From NCBI GenBank assembly GCA_001599595.1, contig BCHH01000011.1:83894-147893 (forward strand): a DNA stretch of 64,000 bases. The letters are read 5' to 3'. The first letter of the stretch is position 1, and the number at the start of each line of letters is the position of its first letter. This document shows positions 1 to 16,558 of the stretch, in pieces. The position numbers and the translations under genes are program-made. The DNA comes from Beverwykella pulmonaria (lineage: Eukaryota > Ascomycota > Dothideomycetes > Pleosporales > Melanommataceae). Below the pieces are notes generated by a model, which worked only from the letters and a program-made list of their open reading frames with translations, was not told the DNA's origin and did not search any database.

Positions 1-3000
1 GACACTGGTATGACCATTGATCGGTCGGACGTTGCTGACTTTCCGAGGCGTCGATATTGGCTTTCCAAGTGCCTCTTTAATAGCACGGAAACGTGCTAGT
101 CGTTCCTCGTCTGTTGTTGGAGGTGGCAGCGAAGTTCGAGGGGCCGATTGAGGCGCCGATTCTGTCGACTTTCGGCGGCGCTTTCGTTCTGCCTCTGCCT
201 CTGCCTCTTCATCTTCGGTAGACCCAAAGCTGCGTTTACGATGCTTGCTTGGATCGATCCCTGCAGCCCTCAATTTGAACCAATCGGTCTGTGTCCGGTC
301 GATAGGTGCATTGGAGTTCCTATATAAAACCATGTTGCTGCCCCGAGACGACCCCATGCTGTTCTTGTTGTATTTCATAACCGGTGAGGCTTGCACAACG
401 GAAGCCTTCTTTTGAGGCTTTGGAGTCTTCTGCATTCGTTGCACGGCGCTAGCTGGTACTTCGGGCTTCTTGAACTTGGCCGGTGCAGTCTTCGACTGAT
501 TCGTAGTTGTCGGCGCAGTATGCGACTGCACCACGTTTGCTAGTGTAGGCCTTGGCTGGCTTACGATTGCCGGAGTGCCATTAGTGTTAGCTTCCGTCTT
601 CAGCGCCAAGAGTGTTGCTGCGTTCTCTTTCAACCACCTCCGCCTTTCTCGGGCACGTTTAGCACGCTTCTTCTTGAGCGTCATAGCTACCCAATGTGCA
701 AAGAATTTTCGTGCTCGAGCCACCTGGATCTCGTGATATCTCGCATTCGCCCATCGCTCCAATTTCTCCCATCGAACCAACTCTGCGATCTCATCATAGT
801 AGTTGTAGACTTGGTTTTCGACATATTGCTTCAGAAGGCCTTCCATAGGATCATGAACTAGATCCGTCGCGATAGCTGTGAGTGCCGATTCCTTTTCTCG
901 TTGTATCTGTTCTTCACGTTGCTGTTTTTGTGCTCGTTGCGCCTGCTGCGCTCGACGTCGCTGTTCCTCCTTCTCTTGCTGCACGCGCTCAAATGCCGCC
1001 TTTGCTCGCCGCTGCGCTTCTTGGGCTTGTGCCTCTTTCGCGGCCCGATCCCGCGCTTCCTGTTCTTCCTTCGCTAAGCGCTCCTTCTCACGCTGAGCAC
1101 GCTCCTGATCCTCCTCTTGAGATGATGGTTGCGCTTGTTTAGATTCTAGATTTGGTGATGCTTGAGAAAAAGACGGGAAAGTCGCCCCAGGAGCTGACGA
1201 CGCCTGAGGAAACGTTGTGAAGGACAATTCTCCAGGCGCCGATGACAGTGGGGTAAATGAGGGAAGAGCCGGTGATGCGCTTGACGACCCTTGGAGGGAA
1301 AAGTCGAACCCAGTAATTTGCTCCTTAGCTTTATCCTCTGTCGTCGATGCACCCGGAAAAGAGAATGGCATTTGTGATTGAGATGCAGGGGACTCTATAG
1401 CTTTTGCTGGGGTTATTGAAACAGGCGCAAAAGGGGATTTCTGTCTGAGATTTGCGAAAGGACCGGTCCCTGTAGGGGGTGTGGAAAATACCACGCCGTT
1501 CTTAGAAGGGTCAAATAGTCCTGGTTGGACAGTCTGGCCTGTGGCTGGGCTGATTGTGGCGGTGGCCGGGTTTGCTGCCAGAGGATTGGCAGGCATTGGT
1601 GAGAATGATGGAAGTCCGAAACCGGATTTGGGAGCCTCGGCCGCATTACCATTCGAATTGAAAAGTGATGGACCAGAAGGCGCTCTAAAAGAACTGGGGT
1701 TCGTCGCTGCGATATTTGAAGTTCCATTGCCATTGCCATTTGATGTAAAGATTGATTGGCCCGAAGTTGCTGCGAAAGGATTTGAATTCGTTGCCGGGGT
1801 TGTTGTGTTTGCCAAGAAAGGGTTGCTCGGGGTGGCTCCTGAGTTGAACAACGTAGTTGGTCTTGTCGTCGGTTGAAAGGGAGAAGCAAAAGCATTGAGC
1901 TTCGGGGTGTTTGTAGAAGTGAAGGGAGATCCATTCGGTAAATTAGAAATGCTACTGGCCGTGACGAAATCAGTTGGTTTAGCGGTAGAGCTCTCTGGAA
2001 TGAAGAGAGAGTCTTCTACTTCCGCATTTTGCTCGGGTTCTAGACCGACATTAAGTTCTGACTCTACGACTAAACCTTTTGATCTCGCAACTTGCACTGC
2101 CATGCCCTGAATCACCGCGGACAGGGTTCGATCATGGCGTTTCGACTCCACGAAATTGGAAAAGAATTGAGGTTGCATCTCGTTGGGTGCTTTCAACGGT
2201 CCTATCGAATAAGGGAGCGAGTTGATATCCAAGTAGTAATCCCCGGCTGCGTTTGTCCCGAATGAGAACCCGTAGAGACCGCAAAAGTCGACCACCTGTT
2301 GTTGGATATCGAAACCAAGCACTTGGATGAGTTCCGGTAGTGTCCAGTCCTGCATTTGAATAACCCTGTTGGCATTCCCCTGTCGGTATGCTCGGTATAT
2401 CGTGTCCAACACAGTATGACGAACCTGGTTGAACAGTATTTCGGCAGCGCAAGCCATGAGATATGATACCGCGGGCGATTGGATCAGCTTCCAAAAATCT
2501 CTCCAATTTTGACGCGCCTCGGCGAGCCTGCGACTTTTCATCTCTAAGGCTGCCTTTCCCGCCTCGTAGATCCGCATGGCTGTTTTGATTCGGCCATTTA
2601 GCCGCAAATGCTTAGGCAGATTCTGGACTTCGTGTTCGATCAATTTATCAGAGGTGTGAAGCGAAATAATCAGTCGGTAGGCTTGAAATTCGGCTTCGTT
2701 CGGTGATATGATTTTTGCGCCTCTGTTATCGGTGTATCGTTCTTTCAGAGATAAATGTGTGTGCAAAAGTTGTTCCACGTCTTGCTGGTAGTCTTTCTCG
2801 AAGTAAATCTTCGAATTGGCCCCGCTCATGTGGTGGAGAGATAATAAGAGCAGCCGAGCGCACTGTTCGAAACATTCCAGATAGATGTGAATGTCATCCA
2901 CTTTGTCCACAGCTTGTTGTCGGAGGTCTTTTCGGACGGCGCGTGTCCGATCCCACAGCCATCCATGCAGAAAAGAGAAATCTTCGACGTCCATCCGTGA

Positions 3001-3990
3001 GACCATGTAATTCATGGATTTCTGTAGGTGTCAGCAACATAGCAAAGACTGGGAGAATTGAACAGTGCTAACTAGGCAGGCAGTGGGCGTCCGAATATCG
3101 GTAACAAGGTCTGAATCATTGCCCGCGGCAGGCCGTGTATATGCCTTAACCATGCGAGATTCGTCTGGTACTCGCAGGCTCCGGTCACCATGCGCAGTCT
3201 CGGCTGTCTGATCCAAGTCAGCAGATGAAGTTCCATTGTAGTATTCGGCGAAGGCGTACGTATTCTGGTGGCTTGAGATCCTTTTCTATTATGCGTCGGA
3301 GTCTTTCGAACTCTGGGCACATGTCGTTACATATTCCGATAAGCTTGACAGCTTCGCTGAGTTTCATTGCGCCATCTTTATTCATACGGCCCTCCTCGAT
3401 CAATTGTTCGCGTAGGCGGGGTCGGTCTGCTAGGAGCTAGAAGGATTGGTAGTTTTCTCGTAAAAGTGATATGTAGGGGCTTACATGGTCATATCGTGCC
3501 TTGTAGGAACCGTTGGCATGAGGGGTCGTGTTCATGATGGTAGACGATGAGGTGTTTGGGGGGTTTCTGGTTGTGGTTATTGTCAGAGATATCGGCGGAG
3601 CGGATTCAGTTGGCAGCTGTCTCTGGCACGCTGGGACTATGAACTCGCATCGCAACAATGGTCGTTGTCCTAAATGCCCGGCGGCCTCGACTGCGTTCTT
3701 GGCTCCGTCCGTGATTCACGTTCTCTTTTACTGGTTGGAGGGGGTGCGTACATTCTACCGCCTCCTCGCCCACGGCTGCTGTCGCCGCGTATGTTGCTTC
3801 CACCTCGATGCGCGCCGCCGCGGAAGCCTCCATCTTGTCCTCGCGGTCCAGCTGGTGTCGTGGTCAACGCTCTCTCGCCATCCTTCCGTATGCCGTTTGA
3901 GTTGCCTCGGGGTGTGCTGCCACCTCGAGAAATCGTGCCTCCACCGCGACTGCCGCGCTCACCTCCTCTTCCGCGCCGCGCAGTCGACAT
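1..3990 (-). CDS. SAC3: SAC3/GANP mRNA export factor (TREX-2 scaffold), partial at 3' end
   Basis: Scaffold of the TREX-2 complex, which links transcription to mRNA export at the nuclear pore. Five exons fit: 3990-3732, 3669-3485, 3436-3260, 3207-3073 and 3021 to beyond the left edge; introns are 48-62 nt and all phases agree (the 3259 donor GTACGC is weak). About 1259 residues are visible. Residues 1-90 are RGG-rich. The SAC3/GANP signature CNDMCPEFER lies near residue 180, followed by RMVKAYTRPAAGND and a helical domain to about residue 500. Residues 590-830 are Phe/Asn/Pro/Ser-rich and resemble the FG-like Mex67-binding part. Residues 880-970 form a Glu/Gln/Arg coiled coil of the kind that carries the Sus1/Cdc31-binding helix; a basic tail follows. 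The frame is open to base 1, so the end lies outside. The RGG head is unusual in length; the first intron (3670-3731) is the least certain part. Confidence 0.93.
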
Positions 3991-5158
3991 TTGCGCCGTG
4001 TTGTGATTGCGAAACGCTCATGCGCTGGTGGCTGGGGATCTGCGCCGAGAGTCCCTGGAGAGAAGAAGAGGATTAGCAAAGTTCTCAGGCACAGTATTGT
4101 ACTGCACTGCACTGCACTGAAAGGACAAAAGGGTCGAAGGCCGGTGGAGTTGGCGATGAGGTTGGCGGTTCGACAAAGAAACAAACCGTGGAAGCAGAGA
4201 CGAGCTTCAAGCCGTTCTCGAATGGAGCTAGCACTAGCGTGTCTTGGCCGCGCCATATCACGTGCATTTTTTATCCCAGCTCGCGATGCCACCAAGCGAG
4301 ACTCAAAAAAACAACCTCAGGGACCACCAGAGTGCCATTTATGAAGTTATACTCGTAACTTTCAATCTTCAAATCAGATTGTTCTCGGTGCTTGATAATT
4401 CCAATATATAACTAATCCGAGACTGCATCTCGCAGTGGCACTATAAAATATTTGCATACCCTGATATTATGAGCAATGCTCGTCCCCATCCATCCCACGT
4501 TATCCCTCATCTCTCTCCACGAATATTTTTTCCGCTCCAACGTATTGATAAACCCGAAAGAAACACTTCGATATGAATATATTCCCCGCCATTACAACGG
4601 CTATTCGAGAAGAAGCGTCCCATCGCCACGCCACTTCGATACCATAACCGTAGCACAGCGCTGTAATGCGTGAGGAAAAGGTGAGAGCACAAGGAGGATA
4701 TTATAAGGAATGGTGCGACAGCCCCATCTCGAAGAGAGCCCGCCACAATGCAAACGACATCATTCCAGCAATGATGGCGAACCATGCAGACCAGAGAACA
4801 CAATCGTTCCCCAAGGCCTTGCTGGGATTTAGGAAGAACACTACCACCCAATATTGATAGAACAAAGGAGCTTCGTGAGAGGGTCGTGTCCGTTCGTTAT
4901 CGTTATCATAGATGGGATCGTGGAGATCGCTTTTTAAAGGTCATGAAGGGCGTTGCCATAGCATATGCACGCGTTGCGAGATAGAAAGATGTAGAAAGCT
5001 TCAAGGCAACGCTAAAGAACAGTAACAGGCACAAAAAGCTAGAAAGCTTGGTGAAAACAAAAAGTATGTCCAAGTTGCCGATGGTGCACGATGACAGGCC
5101 TGAGGACGTAGGACCGTGATGGCAAAATAGAGTCCTGATACGCAAAATAGATTCAAAT
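3991..5158. other. Intergenic, no gene seen
   Basis: Upstream region of SAC3 and downstream region of the YDR124W-like gene, both on the minus strand. Short open frames here lack coding character. A small CTGCA-type tandem repeat sits at about 4098-4119. No RNA gene or element was recognised. Confidence 0.6.
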
Positions 5159-7160
5159 CTATTGGCGAGAGCGAGAGTCTTGACCAGTGCCGCAAACACA
5201 GAAGTCGCCCCGGCAGTCGCAGTATGGGACGCCATGCGGCGGGGGTTGGATGCCCGATGCGTACGGCAACCCATGAATGGTCGGGGGTGTCATATCAACA
5301 TTTGGCATCATAGATCCAAATGAGGTTCTGCAGCTTCCGACCGTAACCTTGGTTTCCATGGGGGAGCCGGGAGGATTGCTAGGCGAGTATTGTGGAACGC
5401 TCTGGGCAAGCCCTGGTGGATATGGCATACAGCTGGGTTCCTGCATATATATAGGGTTATAGTTGGGCTGATTGGGGTATATCGATGCGGTAGAACTTAT
5501 TGTTGTTGGAACAATGTGGAAGGAGTTCTGCATCGAGTATCCGTTAAGATCTGACCCAGAGATGGGGATAAACTGAGATTGTGGTTGGTGCGAAAAACCA
5601 CAAAGCTCCTGGTGCATGGCTTGAAGTTCGAAGGGATTATAGGGTGTATGACCGCACGAGCTCTGCGGCTCATGATAGGCCATACTGTGGGGCTCGCTAT
5701 TGCGGCGGGGTTCGCTGGTGGGGAGGAAGTTATTCATTGACTGGTCGAAAGGTGACGATGAGCTCTGGAACGACGTTCGGGGAGGAAATGTTTGATGCAG
5801 AGAGCTGAAATGTGGTGATGGAAGAGGAACAAGCGCAGGTTGAGTGGTTCCTGGTTGTTGCGAAGCCGGTGGGGTGATGGAGTGTTCCGATGTAGTCGTG
5901 CTCACATGGTCCGACGTGGTCGGCGTTTGAGATATGGATAGTGGTGTGGGTTGAGCTGCTTGTTTCTGGGGCATATTTATGAGTGATTCATCCGCCTCAG
6001 TCTCATCCTCGGAGACGTCAGGGACCAAGGCCGCAGGCTTGGGTATACTTGAGCCTCTGCGCGGACCTGGCATATGGCTCCATGTAATGTATTTTCCATT
6101 CCCAGGGTCTTTGTTCCCGGTACCTTCGTAGAGATCGTGTTGGGCCAAGTGATCTTCGTATGCCTGTGCATGCTCGAACAGATTTTCCACGACCTTGAAG
6201 GCCCGCTCTTTGGCCGCTTCCATGAACGCTGGAACTGCGCTTGATGTGAGTTGATCTACACGGCTCTCGTTAAGGGAAGACATGGCTCGCTTCTTCAACT
6301 CGACCATCCATCGACCGCTGCGCTTCTCGGTGCGTTCATCACATCGTCGGTGGATAAGCATGATGGCAACACCAAGAGGTACGGTATCTAAGACATGTAA
6401 GCAGTTGGTCGATTTGCAGGGTGAAGGTGTGTTCCATACAGTCGGCTTTCAGATGCGATGGCTCTCTGTATGGCACGTCTTTTGGCCACCAAGGCGGTCC
6501 GGCATTGGGCTCATTGGTGTACCGACCATATCTACCCAGTCGGCTTGGTTCCAAGTGTCGAAGCCACTTTGTAACGATGGGCTTCACTACCTTCTGGTTG
6601 AGCTCCTCGAGCCGGGTCTTGATGAAGAATGCCACTCCGTCAAAGTCTCCCACGTAGAATTGTCTCGTATTGATAGTCGCCACGGAAACACCACCCTCAT
6701 CATCATCCTCAGCATCTAGTCGAGGCTTCGCGCGCGATCTTCTATGAGACCTAGGCTTCGTTGGCATTCGTGTACTAGGGGCAGTTCTACGCTTCATCTG
6801 GCTGGGGTTGGAGGCAGAGTTTGACTCCTCGGCCGAGGACGCATCGTCTGGGCGGGTCCTCTTGAGGCTTCGAGTGTCCTGGATCAATTGTGTCGATACA
6901 TCTGGAGCCTCGAAGGACAACAGCTTGGCAAATCCGGGAACGGCGTAGATCGGCTTGCCAAGTCCATTCTCTGGTGGGAATGGTGTAAAATATCCAATGG
7001 ATCGCCTGGCATCTTGGTTGTTAGTAGGTTCCAAGAACAAGGCATTCTTGTGATGTATTTGAGCCTGTGACACGGAAAAGTTAGCAGGTTGAACAAACAC
7101 ATAAAATACACGAATGCGATATTGCAAGTGCGCCGGCGCGGCGGGTTTGCGACCGGACAC
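5159..7160 (-). CDS. YDR124W-like (DUF2841) fungal protein, 5' end unresolved
   Basis: Conserved fungal protein of unknown function; relatives include the S. cerevisiae YDR124W product and proteins of the A. fumigatus hrmA-associated clusters. Two exons are firm: 7064-6440 and 6387-5159, joined across a 52-nt intron (6388-6439, GTATGG..TTAG). The helical-bundle domain starts near RQFYVGDFDGVAFF, includes the family hallmark PPWWP..PYREPSHL and ends around the helix containing ENLFEHAQAYEDH. The C-terminal 270 residues are low-complexity, rich in Ser, Pro and Gln, ending in a Cys-rich CDCRGDFCVCG tail. Upstream of 7064 the frame stays open to about 7160 but has no ATG. A CTAAC branch site and CACAG acceptor at 7065-7090 point to an intron, so a first exon must lie further upstream. 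Nuclear role is only a guess from the low-complexity tail. Confidence 0.75.
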
Positions 7161-9532
7161 TAGGCGGGGCGGACACTAGTACCCGTCAACCGCACAGCAG
7201 AGTGCGGGGCAGGCTGTGGTTCGGTACCGACACGAAAAGGACCCAAGAGAGACCCTACCGGAAGAGATTCGCGACGTCGAACTAGCGTACGCTGCTCGAC
7301 GTCGTCGTTGATACACAGCACACCTTGCGGTTCAGATCGGGACACCCACTGTCCGTCTTTAGACGCCGCGTGTGCGACGGCCTGGGATCTTGCCATGAGG
7401 AAGGGGGTCAGAGTGGCGGCTGCTTGGGAGCAGCGGTAGACGGCTAGCGAATCACAGGCTGTCGTTCGGTCCACCGGTGTGTTGCTGAGAGGATGCGGTT
7501 TCGCATGGATGGTTCGTGATGGGCAATGGTATCTGAAGATGTGTTAGCAGATTCGGGATGTCAAGGCGCTGAGTTGAGTGGGGACAGTCAGGTTTGCAAA
7601 TGGCTTGGATGATGGCAACAGGCCTCTGGCAAAATAGCTCAAGCACCGTCTTGCTGCACTCGAACATCTCCATGTCAAGAGACGGAGACTGCGCGGCGTG
7701 CTAGAGGTTTGGAGACGCTTACTTGTTGACGACAATGCAACGCTCGCTATCGAGCCCGACGGCAGGCGTGTTGCCTTAACGAAAGCCTGTCAGAAACGAC
7801 GGAAAGGTTGACGAAACTCCTCGCACGAGCTCATCACCTGCCCGCGAAGATGACTGCTTAAACGAGGTGGTCGTGCAAGACGGGTGCCTCGATCGAGCGC
7901 TCAATGGCCGAGAAGCCGCCCGCAAGGTGAATGGTCGAAAATGCCGCGACTGAGGAGAATAAGCGCGGGTTGCGGCAGCGTCTATTCTTGTGCTCGATCT
8001 GATTACGGTGATGAACGACACGGGGGCAACGAGAAAGATAGGGATGAATCAAAGAACTACCTTGCCACATTTCATATTGACACAGGCAGCTTGCTCTTAA
8101 ACACGTCGTTAGAATTATTGCATCTCCACCAGGACCAGGGTTTCCAGCCTCGAGGCGCTCCACGCTGAACGGGGGGATCCATGAGCCTAGCAAACAGTTG
8201 CGACGAGGCGCGTAGCCGTTGATTTAGTTTGCCGTCCGTCATCAACGGGGTTGTATGCAAGCCTTTTCCACGGGCAAAGATAGTAGGGCGAATGGGAAGC
8301 AATGCTGACTTCCCCGTCCCGCGCGGACAGTATCTGGCTTCCGGAGCTTTAAGCCCTTGAACGCTGTCGAAATCGAATGCGGACAGCGTGATGAGCACAT
8401 GGGATGCTAGCAGCAAGCCACCGACCAACCACAATAGGCACCGATCGACCGGCCAAAAAAGGCAGCGATCAACAGGCTAGAGCATGCACGGCTATCCTCG
8501 CTCTCGACTAGCATCTAGTAATTTAGTGTACATTGGACGACGGCCATATCCAGTCCTCTAGTTCCAGCAGTGACTACATAAATGCCAAAACACCTCTCAC
8601 GATCGAGATTCATACCCCAGACATACCCCAGAAAGGGGATGGAAATGTTCTGACCAGCCTTGGCAAGCAGAGGAGTTCTGACAGACGCCTCCTACCTATT
8701 CCCCCCGTGAGCTAAAAAGCAAATCGCGCAGCCACCTGGAGCGCCCGAGCTGGCCCGGCTGTGGTATTTGCGAGAGGCTGCATGCAATTTTGCGTTGTCC
8801 TCCAACCATAGGGAGGTGCCCGTGTCTAGTCACAATTGCTTTTGGCAATGGTGAAGGGTGCGAAGGGTGGGCGGGTGCGTCAGTCACCCACCCAGCTCGA
8901 CGCGTGGAGCCAGTCTTCAACAACTGCACTATGCGGGGCACTGCAGGTGCTTTCTCAACCAGCAGCCCGGTCACTGGGCGGACGCTTCCTTATGCAAACC
9001 GAATCAAGCCGTGGGCAATCAGGGCCCGCGCTTCGCTACACACGACCTTAACATGCTCGACACCGCATATGTGCATAGCGCAGCCCACTCGGCGTCAAGC
9101 AAACATCATTAGCATCTGCATCCCTAGGGATCTGGACTCCTTTGACTTGTGACCGCCCAGCAGCAAATGGCGAGGCATACGAAGCAAGCTAAATGCACCG
9201 AGACACAAAACTGAAGCTGAAACTGAACAACACGACCATCGTAGAAGACTTTGTAACTATTTGGATTCGATACGGGGAGGCCCCTTCAGCATACTTAGAT
9301 GAGCACTGCACTTTTACTACATTATTTTGTCCAACCCCCGTGAACCATTCATATCAGTGTAACCCGCGAGCTGTGAGAGCTATTGAGTAACGTAACATCC
9401 GCGTTCATAGTCGCAACTGACGCCGGCCACTAATTCTGGAACTGCGAGAAAATTGGGGGTAGCAGAGTCTGCCGCCCGTTGCCTGGATCGATCCGGACCA
9501 CGATAATGCTCAAGCCGTACTCCGCCCTCAAA
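7161..9532. other. Long intergenic or unannotated 5' region
   Basis: About 2.4 kb between the YDR124W-like gene and the end of the ABC transporter. The minus-strand reading at 7396-7180 and short pieces around 7540-7770 flanked by intron-like signals (a CTAAC followed by TTCAG near 7533-7548) could be upstream exons of the YDR124W-like gene, but I could not join them in phase. 8000-9530 shows nothing I can support. Confidence 0.4.
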
Positions 9533-14778
<5,246 letters not shown>

Positions 14779-16558
14779 TGATCGAGAGGGACCGATGGCG
14801 GCGGAGTGGCTTGCGCTATGTACTACGACCAGAACTGAAATTGGACGGGGCACCGTGTACGATAGAAGGGATCGAATGTCAGAATTCCAAGCGCTGAAGA
14901 GAGTGAGGGTGAACGTTTGGTCGTGGCGGACGTTCAGCGGGTGACGAACGGCGGAAGCGCAAATAATGTCTAAGCTAGAAGAAGCACGGGCCAATGACAG
15001 GGGACGAATGGTGATTACTAAAGCAGCTGCGGGGAGCTGCTGGTGAACTTGTTCGTCTCCGCCGCACTCGAACGGGCAAGCCAATTTTCTGTCCGCAGAC
15101 CCATACGAGCAAAGCGAATGGTCCAGGCGATGCTGCTGCTGCCTGCTCTCCATGCGCCGATTCTCGGCATACCAAGATCAGTTCCAGGCCAAGGGCAACC
15201 CCAGCATCATCTCGCGTGTCTCGTTCCCAAGGCTGCAGCTCCGGCTTCCGACATGCAATGTCAGGCCAATCACCGCTCTTTGTCCGCTAAGTCCGATGGA
15301 CATACAGCAGGCGAGAACCAACTACTAGCAACTTGGAACGAACAAGCACAGCACTTGGTTGGCGATAGAACCAATCGAATGACCTCAGGCCGTGATCTTA
15401 TGGCCTGTCTCTCCTTAGTTGGACGTTCCACAGTGAGATGGGATGAGCCACTTGATGCGAAAGCTCCAAATGATGAATATCATCGCCGTGAGAGTTGATA
15501 CGGACATTGGGGTCCAGCAGTTCCTCGACGACCCGGAAATCACGGGGAGCACGCTTGAGTGCTACCGTTTCCCAAGATGGGACAACATGATGCCACCATC
15601 CCTACGCTCCATAGTATTTAGTCTTGGCCTCTTCATCGCTACCACTGCCGCCGTCTGAAGTATGTTGTTGATTGTCCCGAGACTCTCTTCTAGAACGAGT
15701 AGTCGAGGGGTAGGCGCGAGCGAGAACAGCGCGTTGCACACCTCCCTATTACTTCTTCTGATGATGTCAGAATTGCTTTCGTGCCATTCATCCATCTCTC
15801 CGTCATCGCACTGGAGCTCTACAAAAAGCCATCATAGTCGGACAGACCTGGTAAAATGAAAATGTCATTTCACTATCTATTGTACCATTGGCTTTAAACT
15901 TCTCATGGTCTTCTACGAGTGCGGGAAAGATAAAGGATCCATGCTATACAGATCATGTTCTGGCAGAGAATGTGTGAGAGATACTTCTGTTCCCGGAAGG
16001 TCTTTTGCGGGCCGTGGGTCCACAGGTCACGTGACATACCATATATATAGCTTTCTCCGAATCCTCCGAGTATCCTCAAGGTTTTGTCTCTTGTCTCTGT
16101 ATAGATGAATCGAGCCTATTCGTCCTGATTCACCTGTCGTTCTGTTCCCTGCTACTGCTAGCCTCACAGAATGTCACCAGTTTCCTTAACATACTGCCTG
16201 TTTCCATAGTTAGGAAGAATGATCAGAATGTGAGCAGACGATAAGAGGATCAAGATGTTCTACTAGTATCTCCCAGCATACCTTCTATAGCCTCTCAAGG
16301 TCCTCTTAAGTCTACACCTAATATTCGCCTCGGACGTGAGAACATGCAGTACATTCACTCGTTGAAAAAGAAATGATGAGACACTAAATATTACCTGCTA
16401 TTCTATTGCGGGACACCTCGGATGTGTGTATGGAGGCCCATGAGACAGAACTCCTGACCATGCCATGCAAAGCCATACCAAGCCCTCAAGCACAACGGCG
16501 CTGCACGCCTGTTGATTTCCATCCAAAGCAAGCTTCAAACACCCATTCTCCATGGATC
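14779..16558. other. Intergenic, 1.8 kb, no gene seen
   Basis: Upstream region of the ABC transporter and downstream region of the ubiquitin-interaction gene. The longest open frame (15043-15498, plus) has no recognisable features and lacks coding bias. Confidence 0.55.

Noticed and set aside
1413..1934. Overlapping open frames on both strands
   Set aside because: All lie inside the SAC3 last exon, whose frame is open for over 1000 codons.
15043..15498. 151-codon plus-strand open frame
   Set aside because: No domain, signal or conserved pattern; sits in a promoter region.
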